Shown: positions 1 to 7,702 of the stretch, one piece after another
How positions within the stretch are numbered: position 1 is the first letter of the stretch
How the letters are laid out: each line of letters opens with the position of its first letter
Assembly: GCA_963627135.1 (NCBI GenBank)
Contig: CAVFZY010000018.1
Coordinates: 1-24,122, forward strand
Length of the DNA: 24,122 nt
Direction: 5' to 3'
From: CAG-103 sp963627135
GTDB lineage: Bacteria > Bacillota > Clostridia > Oscillospirales > Oscillospiraceae
Translations under genes and position numbers: made by a program
Notes under the pieces: generated by a model
What the model saw: only the letters and a program-made list of their open reading frames with translations
The model's database searches: none
Told to the model about the DNA's origin: nothing

Positions 1-1
1 C

Positions 2-46
2 GCATTGGAAAAAACAGCTTCTAGATGGCAGAAAGCAAAAAAATAG
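2..46 (+). CDS. possible 3' tail of an upstream gene (partial)
   Basis: The open frame entering at base 2 reads ALEKTASRWQKAKK and stops at TAG 44-46, 27 bases before a strong terminator. A short basic C-terminus just before a terminator is what the end of an upstream gene would look like. A second frame (stop TAG 22-24) is also possible, so frame and identity are uncertain and no function can be given. Confidence 0.3.
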   Translation, partial: ALEKTASRWQKAKK

Positions 47-73
47 TAAATAGAACAGCAAAGAATAGTGGGG

Positions 74-109
74 AAAGCCCGGTTCTGCACAAAGCAGAAC
101 CGGGCTTTT
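74..109 (+). terminator. Rho-independent terminator of the upstream gene
   Basis: A perfect 15-bp stem pairs bases 74-88 with 94-108 around a 5-base loop. The 3' arm ends in TTTT. It closes the transcription unit that enters from the left edge. Confidence 0.9.
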
Positions 110-143
110 ATGATGTCCGGTTGGGAAAGGCATAGAAAAGAAA

Positions 144-185
144 CACACCTGATATCACGATAGCGCAATATCGGGTGCGTTTTAA
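144..185 (+). terminator. second, weaker terminator-like hairpin
   Basis: Bases 146-155 pair with 168-177, with one G.T wobble and a 12-base loop, followed by GCGTTTTAAT. Placed 35 bases after the first terminator it could act as a back-up terminator. The U-tract is short. Confidence 0.45.
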
Positions 186-322
186 TGCTTCCCAAAAACC
201 GTAAACTTGTCTGACATTTTAAGTGGAGCTTTTGTTGCTACAAAGTTGTTATACAGGCGGACATGGTGTAGAAGCAGGCTGGAACTACGGTCAAAACGGT
301 CGTGAATGATAGAATAATTCTA

Positions 323-337
323 AAATTTGTATGATTT
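323..337 (+). promoter_or_regulatory. candidate operator copy A (TGTATGAT motif)
   Basis: AAATTTGTATGATTT has AAAT/ATTT dyad ends around a TGTAT core. It shares the 10-mer TGTATGATTT with copy B at 499-508. It could bind one of the GntR/FCD regulators encoded at 8383-9955. This is inferred from recurrence only. Confidence 0.35.
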
Positions 338-485
338 ACGATTTTTGCGTCTGAGATTCAGGATGAGTTCGGATGAGTAAAACGCACAAAACTCTGGCCT
401 AATTAGCTTGAAAAGTTTAAAAAATAGCCTGAAATCGATAAAAAATCGTCAATTCCATCGACATAAAAATAACGAATAGTAAATA

Positions 486-517
486 TTGCTCAAAAATCTG
501 TATGATTTTTAGAGCAA
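486..517 (+). promoter_or_regulatory. long imperfect palindrome, candidate operator copy B
   Basis: TTGCTC-AAAAATC is mirrored by GATTTTT-A-GAGCAA around the core TGTAT (499-503), a 13-bp dyad with one unpaired base. The inner part is the same motif as copy A. It could be a dimeric regulator site or a hairpin in the leader; no U-tract follows, so a terminator is unlikely. Confidence 0.4.
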
Positions 518-635
518 AAGCCAATTTTTTTGAAACTGCAAGAAAATGCTTGCGTATTTGACAAAAGCGTGATACGTTTAATTCAAATCTGTTGGACAGA
601 TTTAACGTTTGAGAATGAAAATAGGAGGGAAACTA

Positions 636-2081
636 ATGGGCGAAAACAAAAAATCTGGGGCCAGAGCCTCCAGAACGGCATGGCTCACTGCCTATTGCGT
701 AGGCAACGTCGGCTATGAAATGATGTATGAGTTCTTTAAGAACTTTCAGAACTTCTTTCTGACTGAACTGTGCCACTTTAGCACTACCCTTACTGCAACA
801 CTGATTACCATTGTCAATATCTGCAAGGCAATCTTTACCCCGATTTCCGGCATGATTATCGACAGCGATCCGTTCAAGGCCAGAGACAAGCACACTCCGT
901 GGATTCTCGGAATGCCCGTCCTGCTCGGCGGCCTGTATATCCTTATGGCACTGCTCGCGTGGAAGGGCGGCAGCCCCACGCTGATCATCGTGTTGTTTGC
1001 CATCTTCTACTTCCTGCCCGTTCTGCTCCAGAACGGCTATCGCAGCGCGATTCCATCTCTATCCATGAACTCCAATGAGACTGGCTTTCTCGCGGCCGGC
1101 ATTAACACTGCCTCGAACATTGGCCGCTTGCTGACCGGCATTATCGTTCCTGTCATCATGGTCAAGATGTCCGCCGATGGCAAGACGGAAGATGCGCAGG
1201 GCTTCTTCTGGGCAGTCGTCATCAGTGTCATCATCACCATTGCTGTCTACTGGATCTCGGCGCTCGGCGTGAAGAAGTCCATTCGCCCCGACCGTGTCCG
1301 CGGCGCCGACGTGGCGAAGGCTGCAGGGGAGAAAGTCAAGAAGAACACCGTCGGCCTTGGCAAGATGATCAAACAGATTTTCACGGATAAGAACATTCTC
1401 ATTCCGTTTGTTATTGGTCTTGGCGTATTCTTCCGTACATTTATCGTTTCTCCTACTGCACCGTACTACTTTAAGTATATCACCGGCAACATGATGCAGT
1501 ATGCGACTTTCTCGACCGCGACCAATATTGCCGGCATCGCGTCCGTCATCATTGCCCCCATTATCCTTGCAACGATCGGCCGCAATAATGTCAAGGGGAC
1601 GATCCTGACCTTCCTGGGCATCCAGATCCTGTGCCACCTGAGCCTTCAGCTCGTCGGTGATAACACCATCCTTTTCATCGTTGCAATGACCATCGGCCAG
1701 TTCTTCTATCAGGGCACTTCCGTGCTGCTGTTTACTGCATTTGTGAATGCTGTTGACGTTACTGAGCTCAAGAACAGAAAGGCCGGCAACAAGGATGTTG
1801 CTTCCGGTACTGCGATGAGTCTGCACTTCACTGCGGTTATGTTCGCACAGGTCCTCGGCGGTTATCTGCGCAACTTCGCACTCAAGCAGGCTGGTTATGT
1901 TGGTGCCGAGACCGTCGCATCCGCGGCGCTCACCAAGGGCCTTGTCAATCTCTACACCTGGTGGCCTGTCGCTTTCCTTGCCATCTCGGTCATTGCTACC
2001 TGCTTCTATAACCTTACGCCTGCCTATATGAAAAAGGTTCACGCGGAGCTTGATCCGATGCGTGCGGCAGAAACAAAGTAA
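636..2081 (+). CDS. MFS transporter of the GPH (glycoside-pentoside-hexuronide:cation symporter) type
   Basis: A 481-residue polytopic membrane protein with about 12 hydrophobic segments. After the second segment it carries the GPH-like cytoplasmic motif ending in D-x-x-TPWILG (IDSDPFKARDKHTPW), and the central loop is basic (VKKSIRPDR, then KAAGEKVKKN). Length matches the family (about 450-500). The ATG at 636 is chosen over a TTG at 609 because AGGAGGG lies 6 bases upstream. It is the first gene of an operon with a dehydrogenase and a 2-oxoacid:ferredoxin oxidoreductase, so it probably imports the substrate that they oxidise, perhaps with a cation. Family members mostly carry sugars or sugar acids, but the neighbours suggest an organic acid. 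The substrate cannot be read from sequence. Confidence 0.85.
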   Translation: MGENKKSGARASRTAWLTAYCVGNVGYEMMYEFFKNFQNFFLTELCHFSTTLTATLITIVNICKAIFTPISGMIIDSDPFKARDKHTPWILGMPVLLGGLYILMALLAWKGGSPTLIIVLFAIFYFLPVLLQNGYRSAIPSLSMNSNETGFLAAGINTASNIGRLLTGIIVPVIMVKMSADGKTEDAQGFFWAVVISVIITIAVYWISALGVKKSIRPDRVRGADVAKAAGEKVKKNTVGLGKMIKQIFTDKNILIPFVIGLGVFFRTFIVSPTAPYYFKYITGNMMQYATFSTATNIAGIASVIIAPIILATIGRNNVKGTILTFLGIQILCHLSLQLVGDNTILFIVAMTIGQFFYQGTSVLLFTAFVNAVDVTELKNRKAGNKDVASGTAMSLHFTAVMFAQVLGGYLRNFALKQAGYVGAETVASAALTKGLVNLYTWWPVAFLAISVIATCFYNLTPAYMKKVHAELDPMRAAETK

Positions 2082-2110
2082 TTTTTTCCGGTAACTGTCA
2101 GACAAAAAAG

Positions 2111-2156
2111 GATATCGCGCATACATGCAGATATTTCTGATGTGTATGCCGGTATC
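2111..2156 (+). other. intercistronic hairpin between transporter and dehydrogenase genes
   Basis: GATATCGCGCATAC pairs with GTATGCCGGTATC with one bulge and a loop of about 19 bases. No U-tract follows. It sits in the 129-bp gap between the first two genes and could set relative expression by mRNA processing or stability. That role is speculative. Confidence 0.3.
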
Positions 2157-2210
2157 TGTAAAACACGAAGCAACTGGACATTCGCGGATACGAAAGCGAA
2201 AGGAGTAAAT

Positions 2211-3155
2211 ATGAAAATTGCAATTTTGGGCGTCGGCCGCATGGGCAGTCTCATCGGCGGTTATGCAGCGCTCGGCGGAGCAGAGTGTTATCTCATCGAC
2301 CCCTGGCAGGAGCATGTCGATACGATCAACCGCGACGGCCTTACGATATATAACAATGAAGACGCACCTTTTACCGTGAAGTGCAAGGCCTATACATCGG
2401 CGGACCAGGTGGGTGAAAAGGTCGATCTCATTGTCGTCCTCGTCATGGGCATGTATACTCGCGATGCGCTCAACGCCGCAATGTGCCTGGCTGATGATCA
2501 TACATATGTTATTTCTCTCCAGAATGGCCTCGGCCATGTGGAGGTGCTCGAGGAGTTTTTCCCGAAGGAAAAGATCCTTTACGGTATTGTGCCTTATGGT
2601 GGAACAGTCCTCGGCCCCGGTAAGGTCAAGACGCTCACCAGCGAGACCGCTGAGTCACACTTTGGCTCGGATGCGTTCGAGGAGCCGAATGATTTTATGA
2701 AGGAATTTGCCGACATTATGTGCGCGCACGGCCTGCACTTCTACGCCGACAAGAAATCTCGTGTTGACAGCGAGATTTGGTTCAAGCTTGCGAAGAACTG
2801 CTCCGGCAACCCTGTGTGTGCCGTCTGCCGTCTGCCTCTCGGTCCGTACACGAACACTGAAGCTGCTCACGGCGTTGAGATCACGCTGTTTATGGAGGTT
2901 TGCGCCGTCGCAAAGGCAATGGGGATTACTGTTGACAAGCTCCAGACTGGCAACAAGATTTCTACGGAGAGCAAGATGTACAACCATTTGCCCTCCACGG
3001 CGCAGGATGTCAAGCTCCGCCATAAGACCGAGATCGATTTTCTGAATGGCGCAGTCGCGAGACTTGGTGACAAGTACGGCGTTCCTACTCCGTATAACCA
3101 TATGGTCACTGCGCTTGTGAAGATTGTAGAAGAAAACTACGACAGTCAGTTTTAA
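2211..3155 (+). CDS. ketopantoate reductase (ApbA/PanE) family 2-oxoacid/2-hydroxyacid dehydrogenase
   Basis: A 314-residue cytoplasmic NAD(P)-dependent reductase. The N-terminus has the Rossmann fingerprint GVGRMG (residues 7-12). The family's catalytic Lys/Asn stretch appears as IWFKLAKNCSGNP, and the C-terminal domain has PSTAQDVKLRHKTEID followed by FLNGAVARLG. Length is normal (about 300). The start at 2211 has AAAGGAG directly upstream; a longer frame from 2142 lacks a ribosome site. PanE proper reduces 2-dehydropantoate for CoA synthesis. However, a Lactococcus PanE-family enzyme is known to act as a D-2-hydroxyacid dehydrogenase on branched-chain 2-oxoacids, and no other pantothenate gene is nearby. 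The operon with a 2-oxoacid:ferredoxin oxidoreductase suggests interconversion of a 2-hydroxyacid and a 2-oxoacid. Substrate and direction are inferred. Confidence 0.85.
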   Translation: MKIAILGVGRMGSLIGGYAALGGAECYLIDPWQEHVDTINRDGLTIYNNEDAPFTVKCKAYTSADQVGEKVDLIVVLVMGMYTRDALNAAMCLADDHTYVISLQNGLGHVEVLEEFFPKEKILYGIVPYGGTVLGPGKVKTLTSETAESHFGSDAFEEPNDFMKEFADIMCAHGLHFYADKKSRVDSEIWFKLAKNCSGNPVCAVCRLPLGPYTNTEAAHGVEITLFMEVCAVAKAMGITVDKLQTGNKISTESKMYNHLPSTAQDVKLRHKTEIDFLNGAVARLGDKYGVPTPYNHMVTALVKIVEENYDSQF

Positions 3156-3174
3156 TTGAAACAGGAGGAAGCAC

Positions 3175-3381
3175 ATGAAAAGAATGATTACGATCAATGC
3201 AGCGGCCTGCAAGGGCTGCGGCTACTGTGTGGATGCCTGCCCCAAGAAGGCGCTGCATCTGAGCGGCGAATTCAACGCGGCGGGATATAACTATGCAGTC
3301 GTAGATGAGGCAGCCTGCATCGGCTGCGGAAGCTGCTACACGGTATGCCCGGACTATGTTTACACCGTGGTTGAGGAATGA
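3175..3381 (+). CDS. 2-oxoacid:ferredoxin oxidoreductase, delta subunit (2x[4Fe-4S] ferredoxin)
   Basis: A 68-residue protein with two full CxxCxxCxxxCP clusters: C12, C15, C18, C22 and C48, C51, C54, C58. It therefore binds two [4Fe-4S] centres. In KOR/VOR enzymes this subunit passes electrons from the TPP subunit to external ferredoxin. It begins 19 bases after the dehydrogenase gene, with AGGAGGAA upstream, and is followed 12 bases later by the alpha subunit, giving the classical D-A-B-G order. It is encoded as a separate subunit, not fused to gamma. Confidence 0.92.
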   Translation: MKRMITINAAACKGCGYCVDACPKKALHLSGEFNAAGYNYAVVDEAACIGCGSCYTVCPDYVYTVVEE

Positions 3382-3393
3382 GGAGGAAAATCA

Positions 3394-4467
3394 ATGGCAA
3401 AGGAACTTATGAAAGGTAATGTTGCAGTGGCGGAAGCCGCCCTGCGCGGAGGCTGTGATTTTTTCGCAGGCTATCCGATCACTCCGTCCACAGAGACGCT
3501 TGAGTATCTCTCGAGCCGTATCCCCGCACTTGGCATGGAGCGCCGCTTTGTGCAGGCCGAAAACGAGATGGCCGCAATGAACATGATCATGGGCGCTGCA
3601 TCCGCTGGCGCGCGCGCAATGACCGCGAGCTCCGGCCCGGGCATCAGCCTGAAGGCTGAAGGTATGTCCTACGCGGCGAGATACTCCATCCCGTATGTCG
3701 TTCTGAATGTCCAGCGTTGGGGCACCGGCCTCGGTTCTCTTGAATCCGGTCAGGCCGACTACAATCGCGATTGCAAGGGCGGCGGTCACGGCGATTATCA
3801 CAACATTGTCTACGCTCCCTATAATATTCAGGAAATGGTCGATGACATTTATAACGCCTGGGAAGTTGCCGAGAAGTATCGCATCGGTGTGACCATCTTC
3901 TCTGAAGCTGTGCTTGGCCAGATGATGGAGGGCGTTGTGATGCCGCCTTTCAAGAAAAGAGAAGGTGAGTTGGATTGGGGCCTTGACGGCACCGGCACGA
4001 AGGGCATGAAGTATCCGCAGGGCGCAGGCAAGGCTGTTCTTGACTACGAGCGCAGCAAGTATGCCGCTGTGACCGAAGAAATGCAGAGCTGGGAGTGCTA
4101 CGAGACCGATGACGCAGAGAATGTTCTGGTTGCGTTTGGTCTGCCTGCGAGAGTGTGCATGGACGTTGTCAAGAAGCTGCGCGGTGAGGGCGAAAAGGTC
4201 GGTCTGCTGCGTCCTCGCGTTCTGTGGCCGTTCCCGTGGAAGGGCTTCGAGGAGTTGCATGCGGCCAATCCCAATGTGAAGCGTTTCATCTCCGTGGAGA
4301 CGAACGATCTTGGACAGATGGTTGATGATGTTGCGCTGGCGGCAAAGAAAGCCGGCTATAATGTTCCGACTTATTGCTATGCGCATAGCTGCGGCGTGCC
4401 TGGCGTGAAGAAAGTCACGGCGGCGTACAAGGCCATCGTTAACGGCGACGTAAAGGAGAGATACTGA
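3394..4467 (+). CDS. vorB: 2-oxoacid:ferredoxin oxidoreductase, alpha subunit (VorB/KorA type)
   Basis: A 357-residue subunit of the enzyme that oxidatively decarboxylates a 2-oxoacid to acyl-CoA, CO2 and reduced ferredoxin. It shows the pyrimidine-binding-domain signature GYPITPSTE (26-34), the QAENE stretch with the conserved Glu (E57), SSGPGISLK (79-87) and KGGGHGDY (128-135). The C-terminal half is the transketolase-C-like domain (VLVAFGLPARV onwards). These features match proteins usually annotated as 3-methyl-2-oxobutanoate dehydrogenase subunit VorB; 2-oxoglutarate KorA is closely similar, so specificity is not settled. The ribosome site GAGGAGG precedes the ATG. It overlaps the beta gene by one base (TGATG), implying coupled translation. 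Confidence 0.9.
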   Translation: MAKELMKGNVAVAEAALRGGCDFFAGYPITPSTETLEYLSSRIPALGMERRFVQAENEMAAMNMIMGAASAGARAMTASSGPGISLKAEGMSYAARYSIPYVVLNVQRWGTGLGSLESGQADYNRDCKGGGHGDYHNIVYAPYNIQEMVDDIYNAWEVAEKYRIGVTIFSEAVLGQMMEGVVMPPFKKREGELDWGLDGTGTKGMKYPQGAGKAVLDYERSKYAAVTEEMQSWECYETDDAENVLVAFGLPARVCMDVVKKLRGEGEKVGLLRPRVLWPFPWKGFEELHAANPNVKRFISVETNDLGQMVDDVALAAKKAGYNVPTYCYAHSCGVPGVKKVTAAYKAIVNGDVKERY

Positions 4468-5204
4468 TGACGGTAGTTAAGAAACAGCCTGAGAAGCTGA
4501 AGAATCATGCACTTTGCCCCGGTTGTGGGCATGGTGTTGTGCTGCGTCTAATTGAGGAAGTAATCGAAGAGCTTGGTCAGGAAAACAATCAGATCGGCAT
4601 TATGGGCGTTGGCTGCAGCTGCACCGGCTCTCCAGCGCTGGCGATTGACCGTTTCCAGGCAGCACACGGACGCGCTGCGGCAACTGCTGAGGGCGTCAAG
4701 AGAGTGCGTCCCGATGTGTTGGTATTCACCTATCAGGGCGACGGCGACGGATATACCATCGGTATTGCTGAGAGCTTGAATGCGGCATATAGAAACGAGA
4801 ATATCACCCAGATCGTTGTTAACAACACCAACTTTGGCATGACCGGCGGTCAGATGAGCTGGACCACGCTTTCCGGCCAGCGGACTGAGACCAGCACCAA
4901 GGGCAGAAACTGCGATCTCACCGGCAACCCGTTCCATTTCCCCGAGATGGTCGCTGAATCCAAGGGGTTCCATGCCGCTTATGCAGCACGTGGTGCTGTG
5001 TACGATGTTAAGACCATCAATCAGACCAAGCGCATGATCCGCAATGCCTTTGAGGCACAGCTCAACAACGAGGGCTACTCTGTTGTCGAGGTTCTGTCGG
5101 CCTGCCCGACGAACTGGCATATGACTCCCATGCAGTGCAAAGAACGCCTGATGGGCGCTGTTGAAGAGGAGTACCCCATCGGTGAGTTCAAGACGAGAGG
5201 ATAA
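4467..5204 (+). CDS. 2-oxoacid:ferredoxin oxidoreductase, beta subunit (TPP-binding)
   Basis: A 245-residue thiamine-diphosphate subunit. The TPP/Mg motif is GDGDGYTIG with the partner NN about 30 residues on (VVNNTNFGMTGGQ). The N-terminal CPGCGHG and the GVGCSC stretch carry cysteines typical of the [4Fe-4S] site in KOR/VOR beta subunits. Length (about 245-290) suits the KOR/VOR class rather than the longer pyruvate enzyme. The start codon overlaps the alpha stop by one base, with AAGGAGAG upstream. With alpha, gamma and the ferredoxin subunit it completes the enzyme. Whether the acyl group is branched-chain, succinyl or other cannot be read from this subunit. Confidence 0.92.
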   Translation: MTVVKKQPEKLKNHALCPGCGHGVVLRLIEEVIEELGQENNQIGIMGVGCSCTGSPALAIDRFQAAHGRAAATAEGVKRVRPDVLVFTYQGDGDGYTIGIAESLNAAYRNENITQIVVNNTNFGMTGGQMSWTTLSGQRTETSTKGRNCDLTGNPFHFPEMVAESKGFHAAYAARGAVYDVKTINQTKRMIRNAFEAQLNNEGYSVVEVLSACPTNWHMTPMQCKERLMGAVEEEYPIGEFKTRG

Positions 5205-5216
5205 GGGGGAACTAAC

Positions 5217-5759
5217 ATGAAAGAAATCATTTTTGCAGGTTTCGGCGGTCAGGGCGTCCTGACCGGCGGTCTGATTATTGCTTACATGGCGGCCGGCAAG
5301 GAGCTGGAAACCGTGTGGATGCCGTCCTATGGGCCGACTATGCGCGGCGGCAAGGCGAACTGCACTGTAAAATACGGTGAGGAGCCGGGCGAGCGCATTG
5401 GCAGTCCTGTCATGGAGGAGGCGGACATCCTGATTGCCATGAACGAGCCGTCTCTGGACTATCTTGAGTTCTGCAAGCCTGACGCAAAGGTGTTTGTAAA
5501 CTCGAACGCTGTTCCCGCGAATCATGTTTATCCTGAGGGCGTGGACGTTACGGCAATCGATGTCGTGGAGCTTGCGGCCGAGGCGAACAACGTCAAGGGC
5601 CAGAACCTGGTCATGATGGGCGCTGTGATCAAAAAACTCGGCCTGTTCGATCTTGAGTATACCGAGCAGCGTATGTGCAAGTTCTTTGAGGACAAGGGCA
5701 AGGGTAAGTTTAACGCAGGCAACCTCGCGGCGCTTAGAAAGGGCTTCGACGCGGTCTGA
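5217..5759 (+). CDS. 2-oxoacid:ferredoxin oxidoreductase, gamma subunit
   Basis: A 180-residue subunit of the PFOR/KOR gamma family, which forms part of the CoA-binding region. It opens with the family signature FAGFGGQGVLTGG (residues 6-18) and has the conserved SYGPTMRGG stretch (about 38-46). Length is typical (about 180-190). It begins 12 bases after the beta gene, preceded by AAGGGGGAA, and is the last gene of operon 1. No clear U-tract terminator follows, so some transcripts may read on into the symporter operon. Confidence 0.92.
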   Translation: MKEIIFAGFGGQGVLTGGLIIAYMAAGKELETVWMPSYGPTMRGGKANCTVKYGEEPGERIGSPVMEEADILIAMNEPSLDYLEFCKPDAKVFVNSNAVPANHVYPEGVDVTAIDVVELAAEANNVKGQNLVMMGAVIKKLGLFDLEYTEQRMCKFFEDKGKGKFNAGNLAALRKGFDAV

Positions 5760-5791
5760 CATATCGCATTTTCTCTCTTTTCACTCTGTTT

Positions 5792-5839
5792 GCTCCATAT
5801 GGCCGTCCGGAAGCAAAACGCCGGGCGGTTGTATGGAGC
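5792..5839 (+). other. two-part hairpin in the operon 1/operon 2 gap
   Basis: An outer stem pairs GCTCCAT (5792-5798) with ATGGAGC (5833-5839), and an inner stem pairs CCGTCCGG (5803-5810) with CCGGGCGG (5821-5828). There is no T-run on the + strand, so it is not a classical terminator. It may protect the 3' end of the operon 1 message. Its 3' arm overlaps the proposed -35 of the next promoter. Confidence 0.4.
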
Positions 5840-5857
5840 GCGAGACCGTACTATAAT
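5829..5857 (+). promoter_or_regulatory. promoter of the symporter-yajC-pduL operon
   Basis: TTGTAT (5829-5834), a 17-bp spacer and a perfect TATAAT (5852-5857). The leader to the ATG at 5979 would be about 115 bases. The -35 is weak, and this could suit activation by a regulator. Confidence 0.5.
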
Positions 5858-5978
5858 ACGACTAATTTACTCTTATTTATATCCGACCCTTTGAGAATAG
5901 TTCCGGGAGCCAGTATATTCTCTTCGCGCATGTTTATGATCTGAAAATCACATCTCGAAGCAAGGAGAGTGTCTTTCA

Positions 5979-7364
5979 ATGCAAATCGTATTTTTATTGA
6001 TTGTTGCGGTTCTTGTGGTTTTTTCGTTTGCTTTGTCCAAGCAAATAAAAAGCGACAGAGACTTCCTTGTCCCCAAAGACGGCCTGCCATTTATTGTAGT
6101 CGCATTTACCATGGCCGCAACGCAATTTGGGAGCAGCATGCTTATTGGCGGTGTGCAGCAGGCGCAGCAGCAAAGCGTGGGCCAGGGTTTTTACCCTGCT
6201 GTGTATACGTTGCTTGCGGCCTCGCTTTCGTGCTTCCTGAACATATTTGTGTCCCCGCGCTACCGGAAGTTTGGTGATTCCGTAACGCCGCCTGATTTTA
6301 TCCAGATCCGATACGGAAAAAGCAAATTTATGCGTGGCTATCATGCGGTTGTTTACCTTTGCTCGATTACCTGCGTACTTGTTTCGCAGTTTGTCGGTTT
6401 TGCGAGTATGGGCACGGCGGTCGGTTTCTCAACGACCTTCTCCGTGATCCTTTGCGCCGTGGTCGTGTGCCTGCTTGCGATGGGGTCGGGCATGATTGGC
6501 GTTGCGGTGACGGACATGATCCAGTACGCGGCGATTATGCTCTTGCTGTTTATGAGCTGCTATTTTTCGCTCAAAAAGCTTGGCACCGTCGGTGTCAGCT
6601 TTGCAGACGTCGCCTCGGAAGCCTTTTTCCCGACTTCGGGACTCAAATTCAAGTTCTTCTACACGTTCTGGCCAATGATCATAGGCAATTTGTTTACATA
6701 TGAGTACTTCATGCGCTTCATGTCCTGCCGCAGTGAGCGTGAGGCGAAACGTGCATCGTTTACTGCTGGCGTTGTCCTCATGCTGACGGCACTTCCTGTC
6801 GCGCTTCTTGGCGCAGTTGCCAACCGCTGCTATCAGGATGCGGACTCTGTTGCGGTGTTCGGACTCATCGTTACGAACGATATGCCCAGATGGTTTGGAT
6901 TCCTGCTGATCGCGGTAGTTCTGATGGCTGTCCTGACGTCGGCTGACTCGTTGCTTGGCTCGATTTCAGGCATCGCTTCGCGGGACATTTATGGTGCGCT
7001 GATCTGCCGTGGTAGAGAACCAAAGCATACGAAACTTGTTGCGCGCTTTTCCATGGTCGTGGTAGCCGCAGCTGCCGCCTTGTGCGCGCTCAACTTCCGG
7101 CAGATTCTGCAGATCTCTTTCTTCTTTTCACCGCTTACTTCTGGAACTATGTTTGCACCCATGATTGTCGGCCTGTTCTGGAAGGGAGCAAATAAAAAGG
7201 GAGCGATTGCTGCGATGATATGTGCGGCTACAGCCGGCGTGCTGCACCTGACCGGGGCCATTACGCTGTTTGACCGTGTTGCCGGTCCCGCACTCATTGG
7301 TACGGTCGCTATCGTTGCTTTTAGTCTGCTTTTTCGGGGCAAAGACCAGATCAATGCGGCGTGA
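5979..7364 (+). CDS. sodium:solute symporter (SSS family)
   Basis: A 461-residue membrane protein with about 12-13 hydrophobic helices. It has the early SSS layout: an N-terminal helix, SKQIKSDRDFLVPKDGLP, then a glycine-rich second helix (ATQFGSSMLIGG) and GVQQAQQQSVGQGFYPAVYT. A mid-protein TSADSLLGSISGIASRDIYG matches the conserved family stretch around helix 8-9. Length is at the short end of the family. The ATG at 5979 has AAGGAGAG about 9 bases upstream. It is cotranscribed with yajC- and pduL-like genes, 15 bases before the former. SSS proteins import organic acids, amino acids, sugars or vitamins with sodium. Given the neighbours, an organic acid is the best guess. It is a second importer in the cluster besides the MFS protein. 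Confidence 0.88.
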   Translation: MQIVFLLIVAVLVVFSFALSKQIKSDRDFLVPKDGLPFIVVAFTMAATQFGSSMLIGGVQQAQQQSVGQGFYPAVYTLLAASLSCFLNIFVSPRYRKFGDSVTPPDFIQIRYGKSKFMRGYHAVVYLCSITCVLVSQFVGFASMGTAVGFSTTFSVILCAVVVCLLAMGSGMIGVAVTDMIQYAAIMLLLFMSCYFSLKKLGTVGVSFADVASEAFFPTSGLKFKFFYTFWPMIIGNLFTYEYFMRFMSCRSEREAKRASFTAGVVLMLTALPVALLGAVANRCYQDADSVAVFGLIVTNDMPRWFGFLLIAVVLMAVLTSADSLLGSISGIASRDIYGALICRGREPKHTKLVARFSMVVVAAAAALCALNFRQILQISFFFSPLTSGTMFAPMIVGLFWKGANKKGAIAAMICAATAGVLHLTGAITLFDRVAGPALIGTVAIVAFSLLFRGKDQINAA

Positions 7365-7379
7365 TCGTGAGGAGGAAAT

Positions 7380-7673
7380 ATGGATTTTCTGAATAAGATA
7401 GCCCCATATCTGCTGGTAGCCATCGTGTTTATCTTTATTTACTATATGTATGTCCGCCCGCAGAAGGCGATTGGGCGCAAAACGCAAGAGCGCATTGCAG
7501 CGCTTGAGCCCGGCGATGAGGTTGTGACAATCAGCGGCGTATTCGCCCGGGTTGAGGAAACGGCAGACGACTACCTGATTCTCAAGGTGATACCCGGCGA
7601 GACCCTGATAAAGGTCAAACCACAGGCCATTGCGGTTTTTCCCGATGACATCAAGAACCCAAAAACAGAATGA
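7380..7673 (+). CDS. yajC: YajC-family preprotein translocase accessory protein
   Basis: A 97-residue protein with one N-terminal membrane helix (about residues 8-27) followed by the family hallmark YVRPQ, a basic linker (KAIGRKTQERIAAL) and EPGDEVVTISGVFARVEE, matching the YajC fold. YajC normally accompanies SecDF and sits beside tgt and secD. Here it lies between a symporter and a phosphotransacylase, 15 bases after the former with a GAGGAGGAA ribosome site. Either it is a relocated housekeeping yajC or a paralogue that helps membrane insertion or stability of the symporter. The context does not decide this. Confidence 0.85.
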   Translation: MDFLNKIAPYLLVAIVFIFIYYMYVRPQKAIGRKTQERIAALEPGDEVVTISGVFARVEETADDYLILKVIPGETLIKVKPQAIAVFPDDIKNPKTE

Positions 7674-7702
7674 AAATTGTATAATCGAAAGGAAATATCG
7701 GC

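Larger units (their letters stand above)
186..635 (+). promoter_or_regulatory. AT-rich 450-bp leader/regulatory region of operon 1
   Basis: No gene is supported here. The region holds two related palindromic sites (323-337 and 486-517) and a possible promoter, TCGACA at 458-463, 16 bp, TAAATA at 480-485, which would place transcription start inside the second palindrome. A TTGACA at 558-563 lacks a well-spaced -10. The ribosome site AGGAGGG (623-629) lies 6 bases before the ATG at 636. The position fits a regulated promoter, but the promoter assignment is weak. Confidence 0.4.

Noticed and set aside
1059..2537. Long open frame (492 codons) on the - strand across the MFS gene
   Set aside because: It lies antisense to a convincing transporter and dehydrogenase, has no recognisable motif, and arises from codon bias of the + strand genes.
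4548..5762. 404-codon - strand open frame opposite the beta and gamma oxidoreductase genes
   Set aside because: Both + strand subunits have clear family motifs; the antisense translation shows none.
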